Positions 6,723-13,822 of a DNA stretch of 14,346 nt are shown in pieces. This stretch comes from a bacterium (GTDB lineage Bacteria; Actinomycetota; Acidimicrobiia; UBA5794; ZC4RG35). Made by a program: the position numbers and the translations under genes. The stretch is from positions 1 through 14,346 of the forward strand of contig JAPPKR010000282.1 of NCBI GenBank assembly GCA_028819835.1. Reading direction: 5' to 3'. How positions within the stretch are numbered: the stretch's first letter is position 1; every line of letters begins with the position of its first letter. The notes beneath the pieces were generated by a model. That model saw only the letters and a program-made list of their open reading frames with translations. It had not been told where the DNA came from and ran no database searches.

Positions 6723-6731
6723 CCCCCTTCC
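6723..6731 (-). promoter_or_regulatory. Ribosome binding site supporting the TTG start of the dehydrogenase
   Basis: The minus strand reads GGAAGGGGG, seven bases before the TTG at 6715 and inside the 27-base gap after the monooxygenase stop. It favours TTG over the later ATG at 6691. Confidence 0.5.
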
Positions 6732-6742
6732 TGAAGTGAAAG

Positions 6743-7894
6743 CTAGAGGAGTGGAAGGACCTCTTCTCCCAGACGCTGGATCTGCTCAGCGGCCTGGTCG
6801 TAGGTTTCGCCCGGGAGGTGAGGGAAGAAGGTCAGGTGCTCCAGGCCGCCCAGCGCATCAGCGTAGAAGGAGACGCCTTCGGCAACCTCCTCGGCTGTGC
6901 CGATGACCCAGGTCTTCTGTTCCACCGACTGCTCCAGGGTGGGGATCAGGCCGGGTGGAGAGGGCCTTCCGTCTTCACCCATGTACCCCCGGCTCCAGCC
7001 GTAGGGGCCCAGGAACTTCCAGAACTCGTCGTGCCCGGGCCGGGCGGCCTCCCACGCCTGTTCGTGGGTGTCCTCCACCCGCACGTTCAGCACCAGCATC
7101 CGCTTCCGGCCCGCTTCCAAGGACTCTCCGTGTTCTTCTTCGTAGAGCTCTGCAAAGCGGTTCCACCACTGGGAGGTGAAACGGTGGTGCTTCAACCAGA
7201 AGACCCCTCCCCAACCCCGCTTCGGCACGTACTCCAGGGTGGGCGGCGAGGTGATCGCCTGCCAGGTGTCGAAGGGATAGAGGGGTCGGGGCACCAGAGT
7301 GAGGTTCTGCACCGTCCCTCCCCGATCGGGAATGCCCGGTGGGGGATAGGTGAAGTGGCGCCCGTGGTAGGCAAAGGTCTCGTTCTCGAAGGCCGCCAGG
7401 ATCACGTCCATGGTCTCGTCGAAAACCTCGCGGTTGATGCGGTCCGCCTCGGCTTTGTCGGGATTGTCGTGGCTTCCGATCACAGAACCGAGTGTCTGGG
7501 CCTCCCGCGGCACGGTTCCCCGACCCACCCCCAGCACTCCCCGACCGCCCGACAGGTTGTGCATGGTGGCGAAGTCCTCCGCGAATCGCAACGGGTTCCA
7601 CTGGGGGACTATGTTGAACAGTGCCCCGATCCGTAGTGTCTCGGTCCGTTCGGCCAGCACCGCCCCGAACAACACGGCGTTGGGGATGACTTCGTATCCC
7701 TCGTACTGGAAGTGGTGCTCGGTCAACCAGAAGATGTCGAAGCCGCTCTCCTCGGTGACCACTCCCATGTCAAGCATCCGTTCTGCTGCATACCACATCT
7801 GCTTCTGGTCGTAGCGGCGGTCAGTGGGACGAGGAGGGCCCGCTCCCGCGTCGTCCATCTCTACTGCTCCGAACAGGAATATTCCGGTTTCCAT
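6743..7894 (-). CDS. LLM-class (luciferase-like) flavin-dependent monooxygenase
   Basis: The 383-residue protein has the bacterial-luciferase fold signature: an N-terminal strand 'METGIFLFG', 'FDIFWLTEHHF' (52-62), 'PLRFAEDFATMHNLSGGR' (101-118) then 'GVGRG' (122-126), and the C-terminal 'WVIGTAEEVAEGV' segment. Such enzymes use reduced FMN (or F420 in some relatives) to insert oxygen into, or reduce, small organic substrates. Sequence does not settle which cofactor or substrate. The ATG at 7894 is preceded by a short AGAGG two bases away, a rather tight site. It sits between the creatininase-family gene (89-base gap) and the dehydrogenase (27-base gap) on the same strand. The length is normal, with a longer region after residue 140 than in minimal luciferase-like proteins. 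Confidence 0.88.
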   Translation of the reverse strand: METGIFLFGAVEMDDAGAGPPRPTDRRYDQKQMWYAAERMLDMGVVTEESGFDIFWLTEHHFQYEGYEVIPNAVLFGAVLAERTETLRIGALFNIVPQWNPLRFAEDFATMHNLSGGRGVLGVGRGTVPREAQTLGSVIGSHDNPDKAEADRINREVFDETMDVILAAFENETFAYHGRHFTYPPPGIPDRGGTVQNLTLVPRPLYPFDTWQAITSPPTLEYVPKRGWGGVFWLKHHRFTSQWWNRFAELYEEEHGESLEAGRKRMLVLNVRVEDTHEQAWEAARPGHDEFWKFLGPYGWSRGYMGEDGRPSPPGLIPTLEQSVEQKTWVIGTAEEVAEGVSFYADALGGLEHLTFFPHLPGETYDQAAEQIQRLGEEVLPLL

Positions 7895-7983
7895 GGCCTC
7901 TGCCTGGTTGCTTAGCGGCTTGGGCGCCGTCGTGACGGCTTAGGCCGCATTTTAGCTTTGGGAGGACCTTACGAGATCCCTTG

Positions 7984-8805
7984 TCACCGGCTCGGACCCT
8001 CTGGATCCACACCGAATTCGAACGTCGCTATCTCAGCCAGTTGTTCGCACAGCATCTCAACCGCTCCCTGGAACAGTTCCCTTCCCTCCCGGGCCGTGGC
8101 GCCGACCGGGTCGCCGATGTGGCCGTCAGGCCCGAAGTCGTCGGAAGTCCAGCCAAAAGGCACCGACCCTCCGAAACGCACGTGCCGGTTAGCGGCCAGC
8201 CGGTCCGGGACCCGCCGGGTCGCCAGGCCCATGTCCACCAGATCAGGACGGAGATGGAGCATTATGGACGTCTCATCGTGGCCACCGTGGATTCCCATTC
8301 CCAACTCCCCCGCCGGCGCCGAAGTGGATCTCCCGCCGTGGTCGGGGGGAAGGAAGGGATGGAGCAGGAAGGTCTGGAGCCCGTGGGCGAGCCTCACCTC
8401 CCGGCAGGCCACTACCAGCAGAGCGGTGTTGCCGCCGTGGGAGTTGAGAAAGACCAGGCGCCTCGCGCCGGTGGTCGCCGCCGAGGAGGCGATGTCATTC
8501 ACCACCGAGAGGAGAGTTTCCGCCCGGAGCCAGAGGGTTCCCGGCGCCCAGGCATGTTCATTCGATTTGGAGACCGCCATGGTGGGCAGGAACCAAAGGT
8601 CCAACTCCTCGCCACAGCGGCTCGCCACTGCCTTGGCTGCCTCCGAGGCGATCACATGGTCTGTCGTCAGGGGAAGATGCGGCCCATGCTGCTCCACCGA
8701 CCCGATGGGCAGTACCAGGACCGAGGAGGGGCGAATCCTCTCCCTTACCTGGGGAAGGGTCAGTTCTTCGAGTAGACGGAAGGCCGGATTGGACATTGGG
8801 GACAT
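7984..8805 (-). CDS. Creatininase-family metal-dependent amidohydrolase
   Basis: The 273-residue protein is a creatininase-family member (creatininase, ArfB-type formamide hydrolase, MftE). It has the block L-P-I-G-S-V-E-Q-H-G-P-H-L-P with E38 and H40, then D49 in T-T-D-H, H123 in N-S-H-G-G-N and E178 in H-G-G-H-D-E-T-S. These are the expected metal ligands, so the enzyme looks active. Family members open cyclic amides or cleave formamides and small peptides; the substrate here cannot be read from sequence. MftE in the mycofactocin pathway is an alternative, but no other mycofactocin gene is present. The start is ATG at 8805 (ATG at 8796 is possible). No ribosome binding site is seen, and both starts lie inside the dyad at 8791-8828. 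It is the first gene of the minus-strand operon. Confidence 0.9.
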   Translation of the reverse strand: MSPMSNPAFRLLEELTLPQVRERIRPSSVLVLPIGSVEQHGPHLPLTTDHVIASEAAKAVASRCGEELDLWFLPTMAVSKSNEHAWAPGTLWLRAETLLSVVNDIASSAATTGARRLVFLNSHGGNTALLVVACREVRLAHGLQTFLLHPFLPPDHGGRSTSAPAGELGMGIHGGHDETSIMLHLRPDLVDMGLATRRVPDRLAANRHVRFGGSVPFGWTSDDFGPDGHIGDPVGATAREGRELFQGAVEMLCEQLAEIATFEFGVDPEGPSR

Positions 8806-8828
8806 GGTAGGCCATGTTTACCATGTCC
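8791..8828. promoter_or_regulatory. 38-base dyad of four half-sites between divergent starts
   Basis: Four related half-sites lie at 9- or 10-base steps: GGACATTG (8791-8798), GGACATGG (8800-8807), CCATGT (8812-8817) and CCATGTCC (8821-8828). They are symmetric about 8809.5, with 13 of the 19 opposed positions complementary. The inner pair is a perfect 6-bp inverted repeat with a 4-base centre. The dyad covers the creatininase start at 8805 and ends two bases before the amidohydrolase ATG at 8831, so a bound protein could control both directions at once. No regulator gene is next to it. The role is an inference. Confidence 0.45.
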
Positions 8829-8830
8829 TG

Positions 8831-10138
8831 ATGCTCATAGTGCGCGGCGCCGAGGAAACCTGGACCGGGTCCCGCAGGCTCGGGGACGTCTCTCTGGTTT
8901 GCGAGGGAGGGCGGGTAAAGGAAGTGAGCCCCTCCCCGGACCTTCTATCCAACCGTGCAGACGCCGAATACCTGGACGCCCCGGGATGCGTAGTGATTCC
9001 CGGACTGGTCAATGCCCACCACCACCTGTTGCAGACGGCTTTCCGGACCCTTTCGGGCACCCGGCATCTCTCCATGGGAGATTGGCTGGCGGCCATGGCC
9101 GGCTACTACCGCCGGGCGGGGGTCGACCCGGACCTTGCCGAGGCGGCGGCGGCGGTGGCCGTAGCCGAAGGGCTGCTGGCAGGCGTAACCACCGTTGCGG
9201 ACCATCACTTCACCTGGCCGGAGGGCGTGGCGCCACTGGAGTTGGTGGAAGCCACGGTGGGAACTGCCCGGAGGCTGGGCGCCAGGCTGGTGTTCGGCTA
9301 CGGGTCGGCAGGAGACGCACCCGACGCGCTGGCTTCGGGGCTGGAGTCGGTGATGGGCCGGTACCCTGCGGCCAGCGACGACGGGATGCTGCAGATGGCC
9401 TGCGGGCCGGCCGGAGTCCACTCCGACGGCCCCGAGACCTTCGCGGTCTTCTCGGAGGCCGCCCGCCGATGGGGTCTCCGACGCCGGACCCAGGCCAACG
9501 AGGCCATAGATGTCCAACGCGCCGCGGTGCGGTACGGCCGACGCCCGCTGGAACTCCTGGAAGAGTGGGGATGGCTCTCCCCGGACGTCACCGTCGCCCA
9601 TCTCTGCGGGATTACCGCATCCGAGCGGGACCGGCTGAGCGCAACCGGGGTGACCGCCACGCACGCTCCGGGCTTCGACGTGCCGATGGGCCTGGGAATC
9701 TGCGAGGTGGGGGCCTTGATCGACGCCGGGATCACCGTGGGACTGGGCACCAGCGGAGGGGGGTACAACGACGCCGGGAACCTTCTGGCCGACGCCCGCC
9801 TTGCACTGCAGGTGGGAGGGCTCACCAAGCGGCCGCCCACGGCTCTCGAGCTCTTGACAGCCGCCACTGCGGGGTCGGCGCTGGGACTGGGCCGGTCCGA
9901 GTTGGGGCACTTGGAACCAGGAGCCGTCGCTGATCTCTGCTGCTACGACATAACCGGGCCCGAAGACGCCGGGGTGGGCGACTCTCTGGACGGGTTGGTG
10001 TGGGCCAACCCGGGCCGACGTCCCCGCCATGTGGTGGTGGGCGGGAAGGTGGTGGTGAGAGACGGGGAGCTTCAAACCGCCGACGCCCATGCCCTCTCCA
10101 GCCGGTTGCGGCGCCTGATGGCTGCTCGCCTGAGCTAG
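8831..10138 (+). CDS. Amidohydrolase-superfamily protein with altered metal/catalytic site
   Basis: The 435-residue protein resembles the 8-oxoguanine deaminase / AtzB-TrzN branch of the amidohydrolase superfamily. It keeps the H-x-H of the first strand (H63, H65 in 'PGLVNAHHH'), H257 in V-A-H-L and H278 in T-H-A-P. Two landmarks differ: the usual L-H-T-H-L-A-E reads R-R-T-Q-A-N-E (ligand His replaced by Q221), and the usual G-V-D-G-S reads G-T-S-G-G (catalytic/metal Asp replaced by S308). It may bind metal differently, do other chemistry or be inactive. The start is ATG at 8831, which gives the usual short strand before the conserved region; ATG at 8804 and GTG at 8840 are alternatives, and none has a ribosome binding site. 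A frame open from 7958 is a shadow. It is divergent from the creatininase operon, with only 25 bases between starts, so shared control is likely. Confidence 0.85.
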   Translation: MLIVRGAEETWTGSRRLGDVSLVCEGGRVKEVSPSPDLLSNRADAEYLDAPGCVVIPGLVNAHHHLLQTAFRTLSGTRHLSMGDWLAAMAGYYRRAGVDPDLAEAAAAVAVAEGLLAGVTTVADHHFTWPEGVAPLELVEATVGTARRLGARLVFGYGSAGDAPDALASGLESVMGRYPAASDDGMLQMACGPAGVHSDGPETFAVFSEAARRWGLRRRTQANEAIDVQRAAVRYGRRPLELLEEWGWLSPDVTVAHLCGITASERDRLSATGVTATHAPGFDVPMGLGICEVGALIDAGITVGLGTSGGGYNDAGNLLADARLALQVGGLTKRPPTALELLTAATAGSALGLGRSELGHLEPGAVADLCCYDITGPEDAGVGDSLDGLVWANPGRRPRHVVVGGKVVVRDGELQTADAHALSSRLRRLMAARLS

Positions 10139-10165
10139 CCCCGGTCTTCGGCCATTCGGGTGCTG

Positions 10166-10762
10166 CTACATCTGCTGGCGGCCGGCCAGGGCTCGGCCCA
10201 ACGTTATCTCGTCGGCGTAGTCAAGGTCTCCTCCCACCGGCAGGCCGGAGGCCAGGCGGGTGATCCTTACCTCCCGTGACTGGAACACCCGCGCCAGGTA
10301 GAGCGCGGTGGCGTCTCCCTCTAGAGTCGGGTTGGTCGCCATCACCAACTCGAGGATTCCCTCCGTCTCCATCCGCCTCTCCAACTCGGGGATGCGAAGT
10401 TGCTCAGGCCCTATCCCCCGGAGGGGCGACAGAGCACCGCCCAAGACGTGGTATCCCCCTCGAAACTCGTTGGTGCGTTCGATCACAGAGATGTCCTGGG
10501 GCCTTTCCACCACACACACCAGCGTGTGATCCCGCCGGGTGTCACTGCAGATAGAACACAGGTCTTCCGATGTCAGATTGAAGCACCGGGAGCAGTTCCG
10601 CACCTGCTCCGTCATCTCCAGGATCGCCTCGCCAAGACGCTCCGCGGCATTTCTGGGAAGGGACATGAGGTGGAAGGCCAACCGCTGAGCGGTCTTGGCG
10701 CCGATCCCCGGCAGCCTGGCAAACTCGTCGATCACCTTCTGGACGGGCGGCTCGAACTTCAT
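10166..10762 (-). CDS. recR: Recombination protein RecR
   Basis: The 198-residue protein is a full-length RecR, which with RecO (and RecF) loads RecA on gapped DNA. It has the N-terminal helix-hairpin-helix (about 8-27, 'LPGIGAKTAQRLAFHL'), a four-cysteine zinc finger (C57, C60, C69, C72), a Toprim domain from about 80 and the signature Y-H-V-L-G-G-A-L-S-P-L (104-114). The ATG at 10762 has AGGAG only one base upstream, a close spacing. It follows dnaX on the same strand after 54 bases, the common dnaX-recR linkage, but the small ybaB/ebfC gene that usually lies between them is absent. Its 3' end converges on the amidohydrolase gene with 27 bases between and no clear terminator. Confidence 0.97.
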   Translation of the reverse strand: MKFEPPVQKVIDEFARLPGIGAKTAQRLAFHLMSLPRNAAERLGEAILEMTEQVRNCSRCFNLTSEDLCSICSDTRRDHTLVCVVERPQDISVIERTNEFRGGYHVLGGALSPLRGIGPEQLRIPELERRMETEGILELVMATNPTLEGDATALYLARVFQSREVRITRLASGLPVGGDLDYADEITLGRALAGRQQM

Positions 10763-10816
10763 ACTCCTGGCAGGGTATTGGGAAAGTGGGACAACCTGCG
10801 GGAATCCCGCCGCCAG

Positions 10817-12706
10817 CTAGAAGGGAAGGCTTCCTCCCGGCGGGTTCTTCACTTCGGTCACGGAGATATCCGCCGCCTCGAAGAACGCTTTCAGATCAGC
10901 GTCCGGTTCCTCGTGGTTGGCCTCTCCCTTGTCTCCAGGGTCAGTCCCGTCATCCGGCGCCGCCCTGTCGGCATCCGCCCTGGGACGGGGCAAGGCCATC
11001 TCGTCCTCAGGCGGGTCTGGTTCTGGATGCGGCTCCGGCGATCCGGCCACCCTCGGCGGCGGGGACGATGCGGCGCCCGCCGGTTCCGCGGTGGGCGACG
11101 TCACCCCCTGCGTAGCCTGGTTCACATACTCCACCCTGATCGTTTGGCCGGTTCTCCTCTTGATCTCATCACCGATCAGGGTCGCCGAGTCGCTGTCCTC
11201 CAACCGCAGGAGGCGGAAGTGGTTTTCGCAGTCGACCACCAAGCGATCCCCTTCCAAAGCCACCAGGTTGGTGGGGCGCAGGAGGGCGCCGAGCATCCCC
11301 CCGAAGGTCCCCACGATCTCTTTCCACATGGCGACCAGCATCTCCAGGGTGAGCGGTCCGGCGTCGGCGGGAGGGATGTCAGGTTGGGGCGTGGAGGCGG
11401 CGGGCTGGGGAGCAGCCGGAGCCGGAGGGCTTCTTTCCCCGGGGGCAGGGGCCGCAGGCGCCGAGGAGGCGTCAGTTCCCCCTCGAAGTTCGGAAGGCCC
11501 GGGGGCGGCGGGCGGAGCGGAGGGTGGGGCGTGACCCCGGGTCCGGGCTCCCTCCCCGATCCGGGCTTCCAGCGCCTCGATCCTGGCAAGCAGCGCCGCC
11601 GGGTGGATGGAAGTCTCGGGACGCACTATCCAGAGCAGGGCCAACTCCAGCATGAGACGCTCTTCTCGTCCCTCGCGTATCTTGATCAAGGCGTCGCCCA
11701 GTTGATCGATGACCCGGTTGACGTCGCCGATCGAGAGGACCTTCGCCGCCGCCTTCCAAGCCTCGACAACCTCGGGAGGGTCATCGGCGGCCGCCCCCGG
11801 GTCGGAGAGATGGTGCGCCAGGAAAACACCCCGGAAAAACCCGATTCCCTCCGAGACGAAGGAACGGAGATTGACCCCGCGGCCGTCCAGGCGGGCCACC
11901 AGGGACAGCACCGCCGCAGCATCCCGATCCGCCACCGCCCTGGCCAGCACGGTCATCGTATCCCGGTCTGCCACTCCCAGTGCCCGTTCCACCCCTTCCG
12001 GATCGACTCGCCCGTCACCCAGAGCGGCCACCTGCTCCAAGAGGCTGAGAGAATCTCGAACGCTTCCATCGGCATGGCGGGCCACAGTCTCCAAGCCGTC
12101 CTCGGCTACCTCATACCCTTCACGGCCGGCAACCGAGCGCAAATGGCGGGTCAGAACCTCCGCCGGAACGGGAAGGAAGTCGAAACGCTGGCTGCGGGAG
12201 CGGATGGTGTCCAGCAGTTTGTAGGGCTCGGTGGTGGCCAGGATGAAATGGACATTGGGAGGAGGCTCCTCCAGCGTCTTCAACAATGCGTTGCAGGCTG
12301 CAGTGGAAAGCATGTGCGCTTCATCGAGGATGAAGACCCGGTGGGCGGAGGGACGGGCAGCCACCATCGTCACCTGCACCCGGATGTCCCTGATGTTCTC
12401 CACCGAATTGTGGGAGGCGGCATCCAATTCCTGGACATCGAGCGAACTGCCGTTGGAGATGGCCTGACAGGTGGCGCAGTGGTCGCACGGCTCGCCATCG
12501 GCGCGGGGATCCTCGCAGTTGATCGCTTTGGCAAGGATGCGAGCGGTTGAGGTCTTGCCCGTTCCTCGCGGCCCTGCGAAGAGGTAGGCATGGGCAACCC
12601 TTCTCTCCCTTGCCTCGCGGACCAGGGTATTGGTGACGTGCTCCTGGCCGATTACCTCCCCGAATACCTGCGGCCGGTACTTGCGATAAAGCGCCCGGTA
12701 CTCCAT
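10817..12706 (-). CDS. dnaX: DNA polymerase III subunit gamma/tau
   Basis: The 629-residue protein is the clamp-loader ATPase subunit. It begins 'MEYRALYRKYRPQVFGEVIG', followed by Walker A G-P-R-G-T-G-K-T (45-52), a zinc module (C64, C74, C77, C80), the Walker B box D-E-A-H (128-131) and sensor segment 'TTEPYKLLDTIRSRSQRF' (158-175). Residues from about 380 to 460 form a Pro/Ala/Ser-rich linker, then a tau-like C-terminal domain (about 460-545) and an acidic, Pro-rich tail. I chose ATG at 12706 because it begins at the conserved N-terminus. A TTG at 12760 would add 18 non-conserved residues. No Shine-Dalgarno precedes it, and a TATACC 11 bases upstream suggests a near-leaderless transcript. 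I see no A-rich slippery site of the E. coli type, so a frameshifted gamma form is not expected. Confidence 0.95.
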   Translation of the reverse strand: MEYRALYRKYRPQVFGEVIGQEHVTNTLVREARERRVAHAYLFAGPRGTGKTSTARILAKAINCEDPRADGEPCDHCATCQAISNGSSLDVQELDAASHNSVENIRDIRVQVTMVAARPSAHRVFILDEAHMLSTAACNALLKTLEEPPPNVHFILATTEPYKLLDTIRSRSQRFDFLPVPAEVLTRHLRSVAGREGYEVAEDGLETVARHADGSVRDSLSLLEQVAALGDGRVDPEGVERALGVADRDTMTVLARAVADRDAAAVLSLVARLDGRGVNLRSFVSEGIGFFRGVFLAHHLSDPGAAADDPPEVVEAWKAAAKVLSIGDVNRVIDQLGDALIKIREGREERLMLELALLWIVRPETSIHPAALLARIEALEARIGEGARTRGHAPPSAPPAAPGPSELRGGTDASSAPAAPAPGERSPPAPAAPQPAASTPQPDIPPADAGPLTLEMLVAMWKEIVGTFGGMLGALLRPTNLVALEGDRLVVDCENHFRLLRLEDSDSATLIGDEIKRRTGQTIRVEYVNQATQGVTSPTAEPAGAASSPPPRVAGSPEPHPEPDPPEDEMALPRPRADADRAAPDDGTDPGDKGEANHEEPDADLKAFFEAADISVTEVKNPPGGSLPF

Positions 12707-12717
12707 GTACCGCGAAT

Positions 12718-12723
12718 GGTATA
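12718..12723 (-). promoter_or_regulatory. Possible -10 element of dnaX
   Basis: The minus strand reads TATACC 11 bases before the dnaX ATG, which would give a 5' leader of only about 4-5 bases, consistent with the missing Shine-Dalgarno sequence. No -35 match is evident. It lies in the 93-base divergent gap shared with the dGTPase-like gene. Confidence 0.3.
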
Positions 12724-12784
12724 TTCGGCGGCGGACATTCATGCCTGAGGACCTCATCAAAAAATGTCTCCACGGATGGCCACC

Positions 12785-12793
12785 GGGGGAGGA
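12785..12793 (+). promoter_or_regulatory. Ribosome binding site fixing the start of the dGTPase-like gene
   Basis: GGGGGAGGA lies six bases before the ATG at 12800. The two earlier in-frame ATGs (12764 and 12776) have no such sequence, so 12800 is preferred. Confidence 0.7.
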
Positions 12794-12799
12794 CGCAAT

Positions 12800-13822
12800 A
12801 TGACGATCCGGCCGGGCGAACCTGCACTCCGCATACGTGACCGTCGAGACCGAGAGAATGCGGAAGCCACTCTCTCTCCCATCGCCACCCGATCAACACA
12901 CTCCCGGGGAAGATATGAACCGGAACCGGTCCACGAATTGCTGACGCCTTTCCAGGTCGACCGGGATCGTCTCCTGTTCTCCAAGGCGTTCCGGCGGCTG
13001 CGCAACAAGACCCAGGTGTTCCCCGATCCCCCCGGGGACCATGTGATAACCCGACTCACCCACACCATCCACGTGGCCCAGATAGGCAGGTCCATGGCGG
13101 TGGCTCTGGGCCTCAACGAAAGCCTGACCGAAGCGATCTGCCTGGGCCACGACATCGGGCATTCGCCCTTCGGCCATGTCGGCGAGGACGCTCTCTCTCC
13201 CTATGTGGAAAAAGGGGACTGGCACCACGCCGCCCATGGGATACGGCTGCTCAACGTACTGGAACCGCTCAACCTCACGTGGGAGACCCTGGATGGCATT
13301 CGAGCCCACACCTGGCGGATAGAGCCTGCGCCGACCACGCCCGAGGGAATGCTGTGCCGCTTCGCCGATCGGATCGCCTACCTCACCCACGATCTTGACG
13401 ACGCATACCGCCACGGCGCGCTCTCACCACAGGACATACCGACCGAGATGTTCGAGAGGTTCGGCCCACCCGATCAGTGGGTCACCGCAATGAGCCGCGC
13501 CGTCATCGACCAGTCGGCCAGCGGCGGAGAAGTGTCCATGGACCCCGAGGCGCTTTCGGCGATGACCCGATTCCGGACAATGATGTTCGAGAGGGTGTAT
13601 GAAAGCCCCGCTCGCCTTCGGGAGCACAGATGGGCGGCGGGAGTGATCACCCGGCTGGTGGAGCATTACATCCGCCACCCCGACAGGGTCCCGGACGGTT
13701 TCGGCCTGGCCGACGACCCACCTCGAGTGCGGGCTGTCGACTACGTCGCCGGGTTCACCGACCGGGCGGCAATCTCCGCCTACGAGATGCTATTCGGCGA
13801 GATACCGGGACTGCCGAACTAA
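12800..13822 (+). CDS. dgt: Deoxyguanosinetriphosphate triphosphohydrolase-like HD protein
   Basis: The 340-residue protein is an HD-domain dNTP triphosphohydrolase of the dGTPase-like group, which splits dNTPs to nucleoside and triphosphate and so affects nucleotide pools. It has 'DRDRLLFSKAFRRLRNKTQVF' (54-74), R-L-T-H-T with H88, the H-D pair H117-D118 in L-G-H-D-I-G-H, H126 in F-G-H-V-G-E and D190 in F-A-D-R-I-A-Y. These give the expected metal site, so it is probably active. It is nearer to the short (about 340-residue) group than to the 505-residue E. coli Dgt. It is divergent from dnaX, and its stop codon overlaps that of the convergent nitroreductase gene within the four bases CTAA. 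The nucleotide specificity is unproven. Confidence 0.92.
   Translation: MTIRPGEPALRIRDRRDRENAEATLSPIATRSTHSRGRYEPEPVHELLTPFQVDRDRLLFSKAFRRLRNKTQVFPDPPGDHVITRLTHTIHVAQIGRSMAVALGLNESLTEAICLGHDIGHSPFGHVGEDALSPYVEKGDWHHAAHGIRLLNVLEPLNLTWETLDGIRAHTWRIEPAPTTPEGMLCRFADRIAYLTHDLDDAYRHGALSPQDIPTEMFERFGPPDQWVTAMSRAVIDQSASGGEVSMDPEALSAMTRFRTMMFERVYESPARLREHRWAAGVITRLVEHYIRHPDRVPDGFGLADDPPRVRAVDYVAGFTDRAAISAYEMLFGEIPGLPN

Noticed and set aside
7958..8830. Long N-terminal extension in frame with the amidohydrolase (total 726 codons)
   Set aside because: It is antisense to the well-supported creatininase-family gene and its translation is Ser/Arg/Pro-rich with no domain; the recognisable protein begins near 8831.
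10400..12550. 716-codon plus-strand frame
   Set aside because: It lies antisense to recR and dnaX, both of which carry unmistakable motifs, and has no recognisable domain. Such shadows are common in GC-rich coding DNA.
12764..12799. 12-residue N-terminal extension of the dGTPase-like protein
   Set aside because: No ribosome binding site precedes 12764 or 12776, while GGGGGAGGA is ideally placed before the ATG at 12800.
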